DNA from: Duganella alba
Lineage (GTDB): Bacteria > Pseudomonadota > Gammaproteobacteria > Burkholderiales > Burkholderiaceae_D
Direction of reading: 5' to 3'
Assembly: GCF_009674495.1 (NCBI RefSeq)
Contig: NZ_WKJN01000030.1
Span: forward strand, 17,474 to 81,473
Length of the DNA stretch: 64,000 bases
This document shows, in pieces, positions 55,512 to 63,900 of the stretch. A program made the translations under genes and the position numbers. Position 1 is the stretch's first letter, and every line of letters begins with the position of its first letter. A model generated the notes under the pieces. The model had not been told where the DNA came from. It saw nothing but the letters and a program-made list of their open reading frames with translations, and did no database searches.

Positions 55512-57198
55512 ATTCATCCTCTCCCACCAGGCGGCCGCCTTTTTCAGCGATCGGCGTGGCGTACACAAATTCCTTGAACGGGGCGACGCCGATGCGCTGC
55601 ACGCAGGCGGCAAACGATTCGTCTTCAAAACGGTCGCGCAGGTAGACCTGCAGCAGGCGGTCGATCACTTCCGGCATTTGCAGCGCGGAGAACGACGGGC
55701 CGATGATCTTGCCGATGGCGGCGTGGTTGCCTTGCGCGCCGCCGATCGACACCTGATACCATTCGCTGCCGTCCTTGTCGACGCCCAGCACGCCGATGCT
55801 GCCGACGTGGTGGTGGCCGCAGGCGTTGATGCAGCCCGAGATATTCAGTTCGATCTCGCCGATGTCGTGCTGGTAGTCGAGGTTCTCGAAGCGTTCCGAA
55901 ATGGCGGCGGCGATCGGCAGCGACTTGGCGTTGGCCAGCGAGCAGAAGTCGCCGCCAGGGCAGCAGATCATGTCGGTCAGCAGGCCGATGTTCGGCGTCG
56001 CCAGGCCGTGCGCCTTGGCTTCCTGCCACAGCGCGAACAACTGCGCCTGTTCGACGTCGGCCAGCACCACGTTCTGTTCGTGGGTCACGCGCAGTTCGCC
56101 GAAGCTGTAGCGGTCCGACAGGTCGGCCATGAAGTCCATCTGCTCGGCGGTGGCGTCGCCCGGCGGCACGCCGGTTTTCTTCAGCGACAGCACCACGGCG
56201 GCGTAGCCAGGTTGCTTGTGCGGCTTGACGTTGCGGCTGACCCAGTTGGCGAAGGCCTTGTTGCCGGCCTGCTCGGCGACCACGTCGGTGTCTGCCAGCT
56301 GCTTGTAGGCAGGCGGCTGGAAGTAGTCGATCACGCGCTGCATCTCTTCCACGGTCAGGGTTTCAGGGCCGTCTTTCAGGTCGACCCATTCCTCCTCGAC
56401 CTGGCGGGTGAATTCCTCCACACCCACGGCTTTCAGCAGGATCTTGATGCGGGCCTTGTATTTGTTGTCGCGGCGGCCGTACTGGTTATACACGCGCATC
56501 ACGGCTTCGGTGTAGGTCAGCAGGTGCTGCCACGGCAGGAATTCGCGGATCACGCTGCCGATGATCGGCGTGCGGCCCATGCCGCCGCCGGCCATGAATT
56601 TGAAACCGACTTCGCCGGCTTCGTTGCGCACCACGGTCAGGCCGATGTCGTGGATGGCGATGGCGGCGCGGTCTTCCAGGGCGCCGTTGATGGCGACCTT
56701 GAATTTGCGCGGCAGCGCCAGGAATTCCGGGTGGAAGGTCGACCACTGGCGCAGCACCTCGGCGTAGGGACGCGGATCGATGATCTCGTCGGCGGCCACG
56801 CCGGCATACGGATCGGAGGTGGTGTTGCGGATGCAGTTGCCGGAAGTCTGGATGGCGTGCATCTCCACCGAGGCCAGGTCGGTCAGGATGTCCGGGGTCT
56901 GTTCCAGCTCAACCCAGTTAAACTGAATGTTTTGACGGGTGGTGAAGTGACCATAGCCGCGGTCGTACTTGCGGGCGATATGGCCGAACATGCGCATCTG
57001 CTTGCTCGCCAGCAGGCCGTACGGCACGGCGATGCGCAACATGTAGGCGTGCCGCTGCAGGTACAGGCCGTTTTGCAGGCGCAGCGGCAGGAATTCGGCT
57101 TCGGTCAGCTCATCGGCGAGGCGGCGGCGTACCTGGTCGCGGTACTGGGCGATGCGCTCACGGACGATGAGGTGGTCGTATTGGTCGTATTGATACAT
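55504..57198 (-). CDS. cysI: Sulfite reductase, siroheme/iron-sulfur subunit
   Basis: The 564-residue enzyme reduces sulfite to sulfide. Cys413, Cys419, Cys456 and Cys460 (CPGGDFC and SGCINAC) hold the 4Fe-4S cluster and siroheme. The repeated ferredoxin-like half-domains are present, with HFTTRQNIQFNWV and GMGRTPIIG. No CysJ flavoprotein is in the window, so electrons may come from ferredoxin or another reductase encoded elsewhere. AGGAAG precedes the ATG. It heads the operon and is divergent from cysB. Confidence 0.95.
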   Translation of the reverse strand: MYQYDQYDHLIVRERIAQYRDQVRRRLADELTEAEFLPLRLQNGLYLQRHAYMLRIAVPYGLLASKQMRMFGHIARKYDRGYGHFTTRQNIQFNWVELEQTPDILTDLASVEMHAIQTSGNCIRNTTSDPYAGVAADEIIDPRPYAEVLRQWSTFHPEFLALPRKFKVAINGALEDRAAIAIHDIGLTVVRNEAGEVGFKFMAGGGMGRTPIIGSVIREFLPWQHLLTYTEAVMRVYNQYGRRDNKYKARIKILLKAVGVEEFTRQVEEEWVDLKDGPETLTVEEMQRVIDYFQPPAYKQLADTDVVAEQAGNKAFANWVSRNVKPHKQPGYAAVVLSLKKTGVPPGDATAEQMDFMADLSDRYSFGELRVTHEQNVVLADVEQAQLFALWQEAKAHGLATPNIGLLTDMICCPGGDFCSLANAKSLPIAAAISERFENLDYQHDIGEIELNISGCINACGHHHVGSIGVLGVDKDGSEWYQVSIGGAQGNHAAIGKIIGPSFSALQMPEVIDRLLQVYLRDRFEDESFAACVQRIGVAPFKEFVYATPIAEKGGRLVGEDEYV

Positions 57199-57242
57199 GT
57201 ATATTCTTCCTGGATAGTCGCTGATTCCCCAAACTAGGCCTA

Positions 57243-57297
57243 ATAGTAATAAACTTCGTCTTTATTCCATACGACTTAGTCTTTATTTGCTTATATA
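57243..57297. promoter_or_regulatory. Divergent cysI/cysB control region
   Basis: GTCTTTATT occurs at 57258-57266 and 57279-57287, 21 bases apart. On the minus strand TACTAT (57248-57243) can be the -10 for cysI with transcription near 57236; its -35 is poor, so an activator is needed. On the plus strand TATATA (57292-57297) may serve cysB. The repeats lie next to the weak -35 of cysI, where CysB activates in other bacteria. Confidence 0.55.
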
Positions 57298-57351
57298 AGG
57301 ATTGGGCATAAGCATGGACGCTAAAAATTTTAAGATGGGCCAAGACCTGCA

Positions 57352-58293
57352 ATGAACCTTCATCAACTGCGCTTTGTGCGCGAAGCAGTACGCCAGAACT
57401 ACAATTTGACGGACGCCGCCAAGGCGCTGTTCACCTCGCAGCCGGGGGTGTCCAAGGCGATTATCGAGCTGGAAGAGGAGTTGGGGGTCGACATCTTCAC
57501 CCGCCACGGCAAGCGCATCCGTGGCTTGACCGAGCCGGGGCGGCTGGTGCTGTCGTCGGTGGAGCTGATCATGCAGGAGATCGACAGCCTCAAGCGCATC
57601 GGCAAGGAATACGCGGCGCAGGACAGCGGCAGCTTCACCATCGCCACCACCCACACCCAGGCGCGCTACACGCTGCCGAAGGTGGTGCAGGCCTTCATGG
57701 TCAAGTTCCCCAAGGTGCGCCTGTCTTTATTGCAGGGCAACCCACAGCAGATCGCCGAGATGGTGCAGCGCGACCAGGCCGACCTGTGCATCGCCACCGA
57801 ATCGATCGCCGGCGTGACCGGATTGGTAACATTGCCATGCTATCAATGGGAGCACGTGGTGGTGGTGCCGCCCGACCATCCGCTGCTGCGCACCAGACAG
57901 CCGACGCTGGAAGAGATCGCGGCTTTTCCGATCATCACGTATGATGGCGCCTTTGCCGGCCGCAGCAAGATCGACCACGCGTTTTCCCTGCGCGGCCTGA
58001 AGCTGGACGTGCTGCTGGAAGCCATCGACGCCGATGTCATCAAGACTTATGTGGAGTTGGGCATGGGGATTGGTATCATAGCGGGCATGGCCTTCGACGC
58101 CGAGCGCGACAAGAACCTGCGCGCCATCCCGGTGGGGCACCTGTTCGGCATGAACGTGTCGCGGGTGGCGGTCAAGCAGGGCGCTTATCTGCGCAGCTAT
58201 ATTTACACCTTTATTGAACTGCTGACGCCTACGCTCAACCGCAAGTTGATCGAACAGGCCATGAGCGGTGAAAAAGAGAACTACGAACTATAA
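57352..58293 (+). CDS. cysB: LysR-family regulator CysB
   Basis: The 313-residue regulator has a helix-turn-helix at 1-60 (MNLHQLRFVREAVRQNYNLTDAAKALFTSQPGVSKAI) that is characteristic of CysB/Cbl, and a sulfate-starvation sensing domain (TTHTQARYTLP, QGNPQQIAEMV, GLGMGIGIIAGMAFD-like end). It activates the sulfate reduction operon in the absence of cysteine, sensing N-acetylserine or a relative. It is adjacent to and divergent from cysI, and the methyltransferase gene follows 14 bases later. Confidence 0.95.
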   Translation: MNLHQLRFVREAVRQNYNLTDAAKALFTSQPGVSKAIIELEEELGVDIFTRHGKRIRGLTEPGRLVLSSVELIMQEIDSLKRIGKEYAAQDSGSFTIATTHTQARYTLPKVVQAFMVKFPKVRLSLLQGNPQQIAEMVQRDQADLCIATESIAGVTGLVTLPCYQWEHVVVVPPDHPLLRTRQPTLEEIAAFPIITYDGAFAGRSKIDHAFSLRGLKLDVLLEAIDADVIKTYVELGMGIGIIAGMAFDAERDKNLRAIPVGHLFGMNVSRVAVKQGAYLRSYIYTFIELLTPTLNRKLIEQAMSGEKENYEL

Positions 58294-58307
58294 AAGAAAG
58301 CATCAAC

Positions 58308-58961
58308 ATGATTACCAACCAGTTGACACAATATTACGCCGTCAACGCGGACAACTATGACCAGGTCTACGCGCAGGAAGAGCGCTTCGACGACCTGGAT
58401 GATCTGCAAGAGATGGTGGCCGAGCTGTTCACCGGCCACAAGGTGCTGGAGCTGGCCTGCGGCACCGCGTACTGGACCGACCTGATCGCTGAAACCGCCG
58501 AGTCGGTCTACGCCACCGATATTTCGCAGGAAATGCTGGACCTGGCGGAAACGCGCGGCCTGGACGAGGACATCGTCACCTTCGGCCAGATGGACGCCTT
58601 CAACCTGCCGGACGGCCTGGAAGGCCAGTACACCGCCGTGTTTGCCGCCGGCCTGTGGAGCCACGTGCCGCGCGAGCAGTACGACAGCTTCCTGAAAACC
58701 CTGCGCGCCAAGCTGGGCAAGGACATCCTGGTGGTATTCCTCGACGAATCGTATGTCGATGGCAACTCGATGGTGATCGCCCGCACCGATGCGGAAGGCA
58801 ACACCTACCAGATCCTGACCGCCGACGACGGCCAGCGCTACGAGATCATGAAGAACTACCTGACCGACAGCACGCTGCGCAAGCGCTTCACCAACCACGC
58901 GCGCCAGATCCGCGTCGAACGGCTGGAGTACTACTATTTGTTGAGCTGCCGCCTCAAGTAA
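58308..58961 (+). CDS. Class I SAM-dependent methyltransferase
   Basis: The 217-residue protein has the Rossmann methyltransferase motif I VLELACGTAYWTDLIAE near 45-61, then ATDISQEMLDLA and a motif with GLWSHVPREQ. The substrate is unknown. It lies 14 bases after cysB on the same strand and is followed by a terminator, so it may be co-transcribed with cysB. Confidence 0.88.
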   Translation: MITNQLTQYYAVNADNYDQVYAQEERFDDLDDLQEMVAELFTGHKVLELACGTAYWTDLIAETAESVYATDISQEMLDLAETRGLDEDIVTFGQMDAFNLPDGLEGQYTAVFAAGLWSHVPREQYDSFLKTLRAKLGKDILVVFLDESYVDGNSMVIARTDAEGNTYQILTADDGQRYEIMKNYLTDSTLRKRFTNHARQIRVERLEYYYLLSCRLK

Positions 58962-58976
58962 TGCCGCTAGTAATCG

Positions 58977-59003
58977 AAAAGCCGCCTCGCGCGGCTTTTT
59001 TTT
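58977..59003 (+). terminator. Terminator after the methyltransferase gene
   Basis: AAAAGCCGC and GCGGCTTTT form a 9-bp stem around CTCGC, with T-run. Confidence 0.92.
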
Positions 59004-59126
59004 CTCCCCGATGATGTCGATTTACAACAAATTAGCGATGTCACATTGTTGAAGTAATTGATAGGCATGATTCTCGCCGTGGATCAGCAACGCATCTTTT
59101 CTTCAACCTCAAGTAGAGAACATCAA

Positions 59127-60212
59127 GTGAAAAAACTTACTCTGGCAGCAATGATCATCGGCGGCTTCGCAGCGCAAGCCCAAGCTCAATCGAACGTGAC
59201 CATCTACGGCCTGGTGGACGCCGGTATCGTCAGCGAGCGCGGTGGCGTGGCAGGCAACGTGACCAAAGTTACCAGCGGCATCGGCGGCCAGTCCCGTCTG
59301 GGCTTCCGCGGCACCGAAGACCTGGGCAACGGTCTGTCGGCCATCTTCCAACTGGAAACCGGCTTCAAGGCCGATGATGGCTCGCTGGACAGCACCAACA
59401 CCATCTTCAACCGTCAAGCCTTCGTCGGCCTGAAAAGCAAGGACGCCGGCCAACTGACCATCGGTCGTCAATACACCCCACTGTACCTGGCACAAAGCCA
59501 GGTCGCCGACCCGTTCGGCGCTGGCTATGCCGGCACCATCAAGAACCTGTTCCCATCGGCCGGCGCCAACACCCGCGTCAGCAACGCGCTGGTGTACTCG
59601 ACCCCGACCATGAGCGGCTTCAGCGCCGACGCCCTGTACGCCCTGGGCGAACAGCCAGGCAGCACCACCGCCGGCCGTCAGTTCGGCTTTGGCCTGAACT
59701 ACGCACAAGGCCCGCTGAACGCGCGTCTGGTGTACAACAACAAAAACAACGACACCGCTGCTGTCGGCACCACGCCTGCCAAAGTGCAGGACACCGGCCG
59801 CAACACCATGTTCGCCGCCAACTACGACTTCCAGGTCGTCAAGGCCTACTTCGCCTACGGCGCGGACAAGGGCGTGAACAGCGCCGTGCTGCCAACCGCC
59901 AACGCCTTCGGCTACACCGTGGCGCCAAAGCCTAGCACCGACAGCAACGAAGTGCTGGTTGGCGCGCAGATCCCGGTCGGTTCGGGCACCATCATGGCGT
60001 CGTACATCCGTAAAAACGACAAGACGGTCAACAACCAGGACGCCGATCAGTGGGCACTGGGCTACCTGTACAACCTGTCGAAGCGTACCGGCGTGTACCT
60101 GGCTTACGCCAAGATCAAAAACAAAAACGGCGCTGGCTACACCGTGGGTAACAACAACGAAGCTGGTACTGGCGATAAAGCATTCAACGCCGGCATCCGC
60201 CACTCGTTCTAA
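59127..60212 (+). CDS. Betaproteobacterial outer membrane porin
   Basis: The 361-residue porin of the Gram-negative porin family has a signal peptide (KKLTLAAMIIGGFAAQAQAQ), the SNVTIYGLVDAGI start of the mature protein, LGFRGTEDLGNGLSAIFQLE, the pore loop segments and a terminal Phe (AGIRHSF) for barrel assembly. I start at GTG 59127, which has AGAGAA upstream and begins the signal peptide; the TTG-type start at 59058 would put 23 extra residues before it. It passes small hydrophilic solutes. It is convergent with the kinase gene, with only 6 bases between. Confidence 0.92.
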   Translation: MKKLTLAAMIIGGFAAQAQAQSNVTIYGLVDAGIVSERGGVAGNVTKVTSGIGGQSRLGFRGTEDLGNGLSAIFQLETGFKADDGSLDSTNTIFNRQAFVGLKSKDAGQLTIGRQYTPLYLAQSQVADPFGAGYAGTIKNLFPSAGANTRVSNALVYSTPTMSGFSADALYALGEQPGSTTAGRQFGFGLNYAQGPLNARLVYNNKNNDTAAVGTTPAKVQDTGRNTMFAANYDFQVVKAYFAYGADKGVNSAVLPTANAFGYTVAPKPSTDSNEVLVGAQIPVGSGTIMASYIRKNDKTVNNQDADQWALGYLYNLSKRTGVYLAYAKIKNKNGAGYTVGNNNEAGTGDKAFNAGIRHSF

Positions 60213-60218
60213 GCTGGT

Positions 60219-61376
60219 CTAGGCAGTTTCCGGCGGCGGCAGCGGCAGGCGGATCATGATCCGCGTGCCGCCGTCGCTGACGATGGCGATATCGCCATGC
60301 AGTGCCCAGACGCGTTCGCGCATGCCGATCAGGCCGAAGGACGATGCCTTGTCCATGTCCTTTTCGGCAATGCCGCGGCCGTCGTCGTGTATCGTGATGT
60401 GCAGGGTGGCATCCTGCCGGTACAGCGACAACGCCACCGTGCGCGCCTGCGCGTGACGGGCGATGTTGGTCAGCGCTTCCTGCACGATGCGGAAGATGGC
60501 CGTGCTGTAGGCGTCATCGAGCGCCAGTTCCTCCTCACTGGCATCCAGCGTGCAGCCGATGTTGTTGCGCTCGACAAATTCCTGGCGCAGGCTTTCCAGC
60601 GCAAAATACAATCCTCCCTCATCCAGCGCGCGTGGCCGCAGGTTGCCGGCGATGCGCCGCAGCGACGTGATCGCCGTCATCAACAATTCATCCATGCCGG
60701 CCTGCAGCTTGCGCGCGGCCGCGCTGTTGACGCTGTGGCGCTGCAGCAGCCCGAGGTCGCCGCGCAGCGTGGCCAGCAACTGTCCCAGGTCGTCGTGCAG
60801 CTCGCGCGCGATGTGCTTGCGCTCTTCCTCGCGGATGGTCTGCAGCGCCGCCGACAGTTCGCGCAGTTGCGAGTACGATTGCTCCAGCTGTTCCTGCACC
60901 TGTTTGCGTTCGGTGATGTCGCGCAGGATGATGGTGTAGATGTGGGTGCCGTTCTCGTTTAGCGAGGAAATCGTGCCTTCCAGCGGGAAGTGCTGGCCGG
61001 TGGCTTTCAGGCCCGTCACCGCGTAGTCGCTGGTGCGCCGGCCTTTCATGCGCATGCGGATGCCGGTGTGACCGAAATACTGGGTGGCGCCGTTGTCCGA
61101 CCGCTGGCGCTGGTCGCGCGGAATGTAGCGCTGCAGCGGCGATCCCTGCATGGCCTGCACCGTGGTGCCGAACATGGCGGCGGCCGATGGATTAACCTGG
61201 AGAATGTGCTGGCGCTCGTCGGTGGAGATGATGGCGTCGGTGGCGTGCTGGATGATGCCCCGGCTGCGCTTGGCCATGGCGGCGGAGCGCGCGCAGGACC
61301 AGCCCATGCGCCACGACAGGCGGCTGGTCACCGCCAGCGCGGACAGGATTAACAGTGCTTGGATGCGACGGCCCAT
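60219..61376 (-). CDS. Orphan PAS sensor histidine kinase, NarX type
   Basis: The 385-residue kinase has a short hydrophobic N-terminus (5-18), a PAS domain (39-155, starting IIQHATDAIISTDE), a coiled coil, a HisKA_3 dimerisation domain with His194 in RELHDDLGQLL, and a HATPase of NarX type (GLIGMRERVWALHG). Such kinases normally phosphorylate NarL/LuxR-type regulators. No such gene lies here; the neighbour is a LytTR regulator. GGGAGG precedes the ATG at 61376, while an earlier GTG would add 13 residues. Confidence 0.9.
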   Translation of the reverse strand: MGRRIQALLILSALAVTSRLSWRMGWSCARSAAMAKRSRGIIQHATDAIISTDERQHILQVNPSAAAMFGTTVQAMQGSPLQRYIPRDQRQRSDNGATQYFGHTGIRMRMKGRRTSDYAVTGLKATGQHFPLEGTISSLNENGTHIYTIILRDITERKQVQEQLEQSYSQLRELSAALQTIREEERKHIARELHDDLGQLLATLRGDLGLLQRHSVNSAAARKLQAGMDELLMTAITSLRRIAGNLRPRALDEGGLYFALESLRQEFVERNNIGCTLDASEEELALDDAYSTAIFRIVQEALTNIARHAQARTVALSLYRQDATLHITIHDDGRGIAEKDMDKASSFGLIGMRERVWALHGDIAIVSDGGTRIMIRLPLPPPETA

Positions 61377-61446
61377 GGTGTGCCTCCCTGCGGCCAAAGG
61401 ACCGCGTGGAGTCACACTAAAGCAGGCACGGTTGAGGCGATTTGAT

Positions 61447-62214
61447 TTACATCTGCTTGAAGAGATGCAGGAAGCTGCGGCTCACTTCCAGCTTGTCGGA
61501 GCGGCCCTTGATCATCACCAGGTGGCGGCCGCGGATATCGCGTGTCACGCCCTCGATGGCGTTGACGTTGACCAGCGTGGCGCGGTGGATCTGCCAGAAC
61601 AGGGCAGGGTCCAGTTCCTCGGCGAGGTCGCGCACCGGCTTGCGGATCAGCGCTTCGTATTTCTCGGTCTGCACGCAGGTGTATTTTTCGTCGGAACGGA
61701 AGAACAGGATTTCCTCGACCGGAATCATGCGCAGGTCCTGGCCGATGCTGGCCTGGATCCATTGCAGGTGGGCCGGTTTCGGCGCGGCGATCTTCTCGGT
61801 CAGCTGCGCCAGCATGGCGGTGACGCTGGCGCTGACGTCGGTGGCGGCGGCCGGCTTGCTCAGGCGCGTCTTGAGACGGTCGACCGTGACCTGCAGGCGT
61901 TCCGGCTCCGGCGGCTTGAGCACATAGTCGATGGCGCCGCGCTCGAAGGCTTCCACGGCGTAGGCGTCGTAGGCGGTCACGAACACGATATTGCTCTTGT
62001 TGCCGATGACGGCGGCCGCTTCCATGCCGGTCTTGCCCGGCATGCGGATGTCGAGGAAGGTGAAGTCCGGCTTGAGCTGGTCGACCAGTTCGATCGCCTC
62101 GTCGCCGTTCTTGGCCTCGCCAATAATGTCCAGCTCGGGCCAGACCTGGCCCAGGCGCATGCGCAATTGGTCGCGCATCAAACGTTCGTCATCTGCAATG
62201 ATTGCTGTAGGCAT
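61447..62214 (-). CDS. LytTR-family response regulator
   Basis: The 255-residue regulator has a receiver domain (acidic pair at 8-9, Asp55 in FLDIRMPGKTG, Lys of VLKPP) and a LytTR DNA-binding domain (about 145-253, FWQIHRATLVNVNAI). It resembles the AlgR/LytT group. The kinase gene at 62272 is just upstream on the same strand, 57 bases away, so the two form an operon and a cognate pair. Confidence 0.93.
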   Translation of the reverse strand: MPTAIIADDERLMRDQLRMRLGQVWPELDIIGEAKNGDEAIELVDQLKPDFTFLDIRMPGKTGMEAAAVIGNKSNIVFVTAYDAYAVEAFERGAIDYVLKPPEPERLQVTVDRLKTRLSKPAAATDVSASVTAMLAQLTEKIAAPKPAHLQWIQASIGQDLRMIPVEEILFFRSDEKYTCVQTEKYEALIRKPVRDLAEELDPALFWQIHRATLVNVNAIEGVTRDIRGRHLVMIKGRSDKLEVSRSFLHLFKQM

Positions 62215-62271
62215 TGTTCGGGTGTGTAAGATTGTTTAAATTATTATTCAACGAATTGCGTGAATAAGCAA

Positions 62272-63600
62272 TCACGATGATTTTTTCGCCAGCTGGTAGG
62301 GCACTTCGATGGTGACGATGACTCCGCTCGGGCTGTTGGCGGCGATCAGCAGCTGGCCCTGGTCGCCGTGCAGCAATTTCAGGCGCTCACGGATATTGGT
62401 CAGGCCCAGGCCGGTGCCGTCGCTGGGCTTGGCGCCGAAACCGAGGCCGTTGTCGGTGACGATGACGCGCAGCTTGTTGTGGGCGACGTCGGCGCGCACC
62501 TTCAGCGTGCCGCCTTCGGGCTTGCCTTCCAGGCCGTGCTTGATGGCGTTTTCCACCATCGATTGCAGCATCATCGGCGGGAAGGCGGCGGTGCGCAGGC
62601 CGTCCGGCACGTCCAGCTCTACCGTCAGGCGTTCTTCCATGCGCATTTTCAGCAGGTTGAGGTAGGCCTCCACCATGTCGGCCTCGCGGCCCAGGTTGGT
62701 GACCAGCGCGTTGTCGCGCATTTGCGGCAGCACCGCCCGCAGGTATTTGATCAGGCTGCGCTGCATGGCGGCGGCGCGCGGCGGGTCGGTTTCGATCAGG
62801 TGTTCCACCGAGGCCAGCGTGTTGAACAGGAAGTGCGGCTCGACCTGGGCCTGCATCGTTTGCATCTTTGCTTCGCTGAGCTGGCGCTGCATGGATTCGC
62901 GTTCGGCGGCGGCGTTGGCGGTCTGGGTCTCCGCCTCGGCGCGTTTCTTGCTGCCCATCAGGAACTTGGTGGCGAACAGTGCCAGCACCAGCAACGTGAC
63001 AAAGCTTTTGAACCAGGTGGAGGCCTGGCCGTGGTAGCGGGCCACTTTCTGCTCGGCCGCGTCGTCGACGGCTTCTTCAATGGCGTTGGACAGTTCCTCG
63101 CCGATTTGCGGCGGCAGGTCGATGTGGACTTCGTCGCCCGGCAGCGTGGGCAGGGCCGGCACCGAGGCGGCGCCCTTGGCGGGTTTCGCAGGCTTGGCCG
63201 GCTTGACGGGCGCTTCCGGCGCGGCGGGAGTTTCAGGCGCCTCGGGTGCTTCCGGCGCTTCAGGGGCTTCGGGCGTGGCGGCTGGTGCGCTGCTGTCGTC
63301 GCTGTTCTTGTTGCGGATCTTGCCGCGCTGGCTGAAGTGAATGCCGCTGTCGTCGATGCGGATATTGGTGTCGGGATTTTTACGCTTGCTTGAGCGGCTC
63401 TGGTCGATCTCCTCCTGAACCGGATTCGATGAAAACAGTTCGTCCTGCAGGATGGAGCCGGCAATCAGCATCAGGATGGCAAACACCAGGAACTTCCACC
63501 ACGACAGCTGGGTCACCCAGGTGGCGGTGGCGTCGAAACCGCGGTGCAGCCAGCTGCCGGCGGTTTTCAGGGTGTCTTGCACTTTAGGCGTAGGAAACAT
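62272..63600 (-). CDS. LytS-type sensor histidine kinase with Pro/Ala-rich periplasmic domain
   Basis: The 442-residue kinase has membrane helices at 36-52 and 196-214. Between them is an extracytoplasmic region of about 140 residues with the low-complexity stretch at 110-142 made of EAP and KPA repeats. The His_kinase domain has His256 in EPHFLFNTLAS, N-box MVENAIKHGLEG and G-box GTGLGLTNIRER. It partners the LytTR regulator that follows. The Pro-rich stalk is unusual for LytS proteins and would span the periplasm or touch peptidoglycan. Confidence 0.92.
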   Translation of the reverse strand: MFPTPKVQDTLKTAGSWLHRGFDATATWVTQLSWWKFLVFAILMLIAGSILQDELFSSNPVQEEIDQSRSSKRKNPDTNIRIDDSGIHFSQRGKIRNKNSDDSSAPAATPEAPEAPEAPEAPETPAAPEAPVKPAKPAKPAKGAASVPALPTLPGDEVHIDLPPQIGEELSNAIEEAVDDAAEQKVARYHGQASTWFKSFVTLLVLALFATKFLMGSKKRAEAETQTANAAAERESMQRQLSEAKMQTMQAQVEPHFLFNTLASVEHLIETDPPRAAAMQRSLIKYLRAVLPQMRDNALVTNLGREADMVEAYLNLLKMRMEERLTVELDVPDGLRTAAFPPMMLQSMVENAIKHGLEGKPEGGTLKVRADVAHNKLRVIVTDNGLGFGAKPSDGTGLGLTNIRERLKLLHGDQGQLLIAANSPSGVIVTIEVPYQLAKKSS

Positions 63601-63714
63601 GAACGGCTTTCACTCTTAACATGAGGCAAGTGTAACGAGCATCCCATATAGATGCCATGCGATTGCGACAGTCTGCAAGAAATGGGGAGTGGACGGCAAG
63701 TTGCAAGGAATTGC

Positions 63715-63743
63715 TTGCCAAACGGCGGTGGCGTTGCTATAGT
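63715..63743 (+). promoter_or_regulatory. rrn P1-like promoter
   Basis: TTGCCA (63715-63720), a 17-base spacer and TATAGT (63738-63743) with an extended TGC before the -10 form a strong sigma-70 promoter. Transcription would start near 63750. Confidence 0.8.
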
Positions 63744-63840
63744 TCGGTCCCTCGCGAAAACAACGCAACGCTGTAAAGCGAAACGAAGAAAAACGAGGGG
63801 TTGACGAGATAAATCAAATGCTTCATAATCTCGCTTCTTC

Positions 63841-63900
63841 GCTGACGGACAAAACGATTTGTCAGCATGCAATACAAGATCTTTAAAAATTTACAGTCGA
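63841..63900 (+). ncRNA. rRNA operon leader with boxB/boxA antitermination signals
   Basis: The stem GCTGAC (63841-63846) / GTCAGC (63861-63866), or alternatively GACAAA / TTTGTC inside it, is a boxB-like hairpin. GATCTTTAAAAA (63878-63889) resembles boxA, followed by a segment of the kind that precedes 16S rRNA in Burkholderiales. The order boxB then boxA is that of rrn leaders. Confidence 0.75.
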
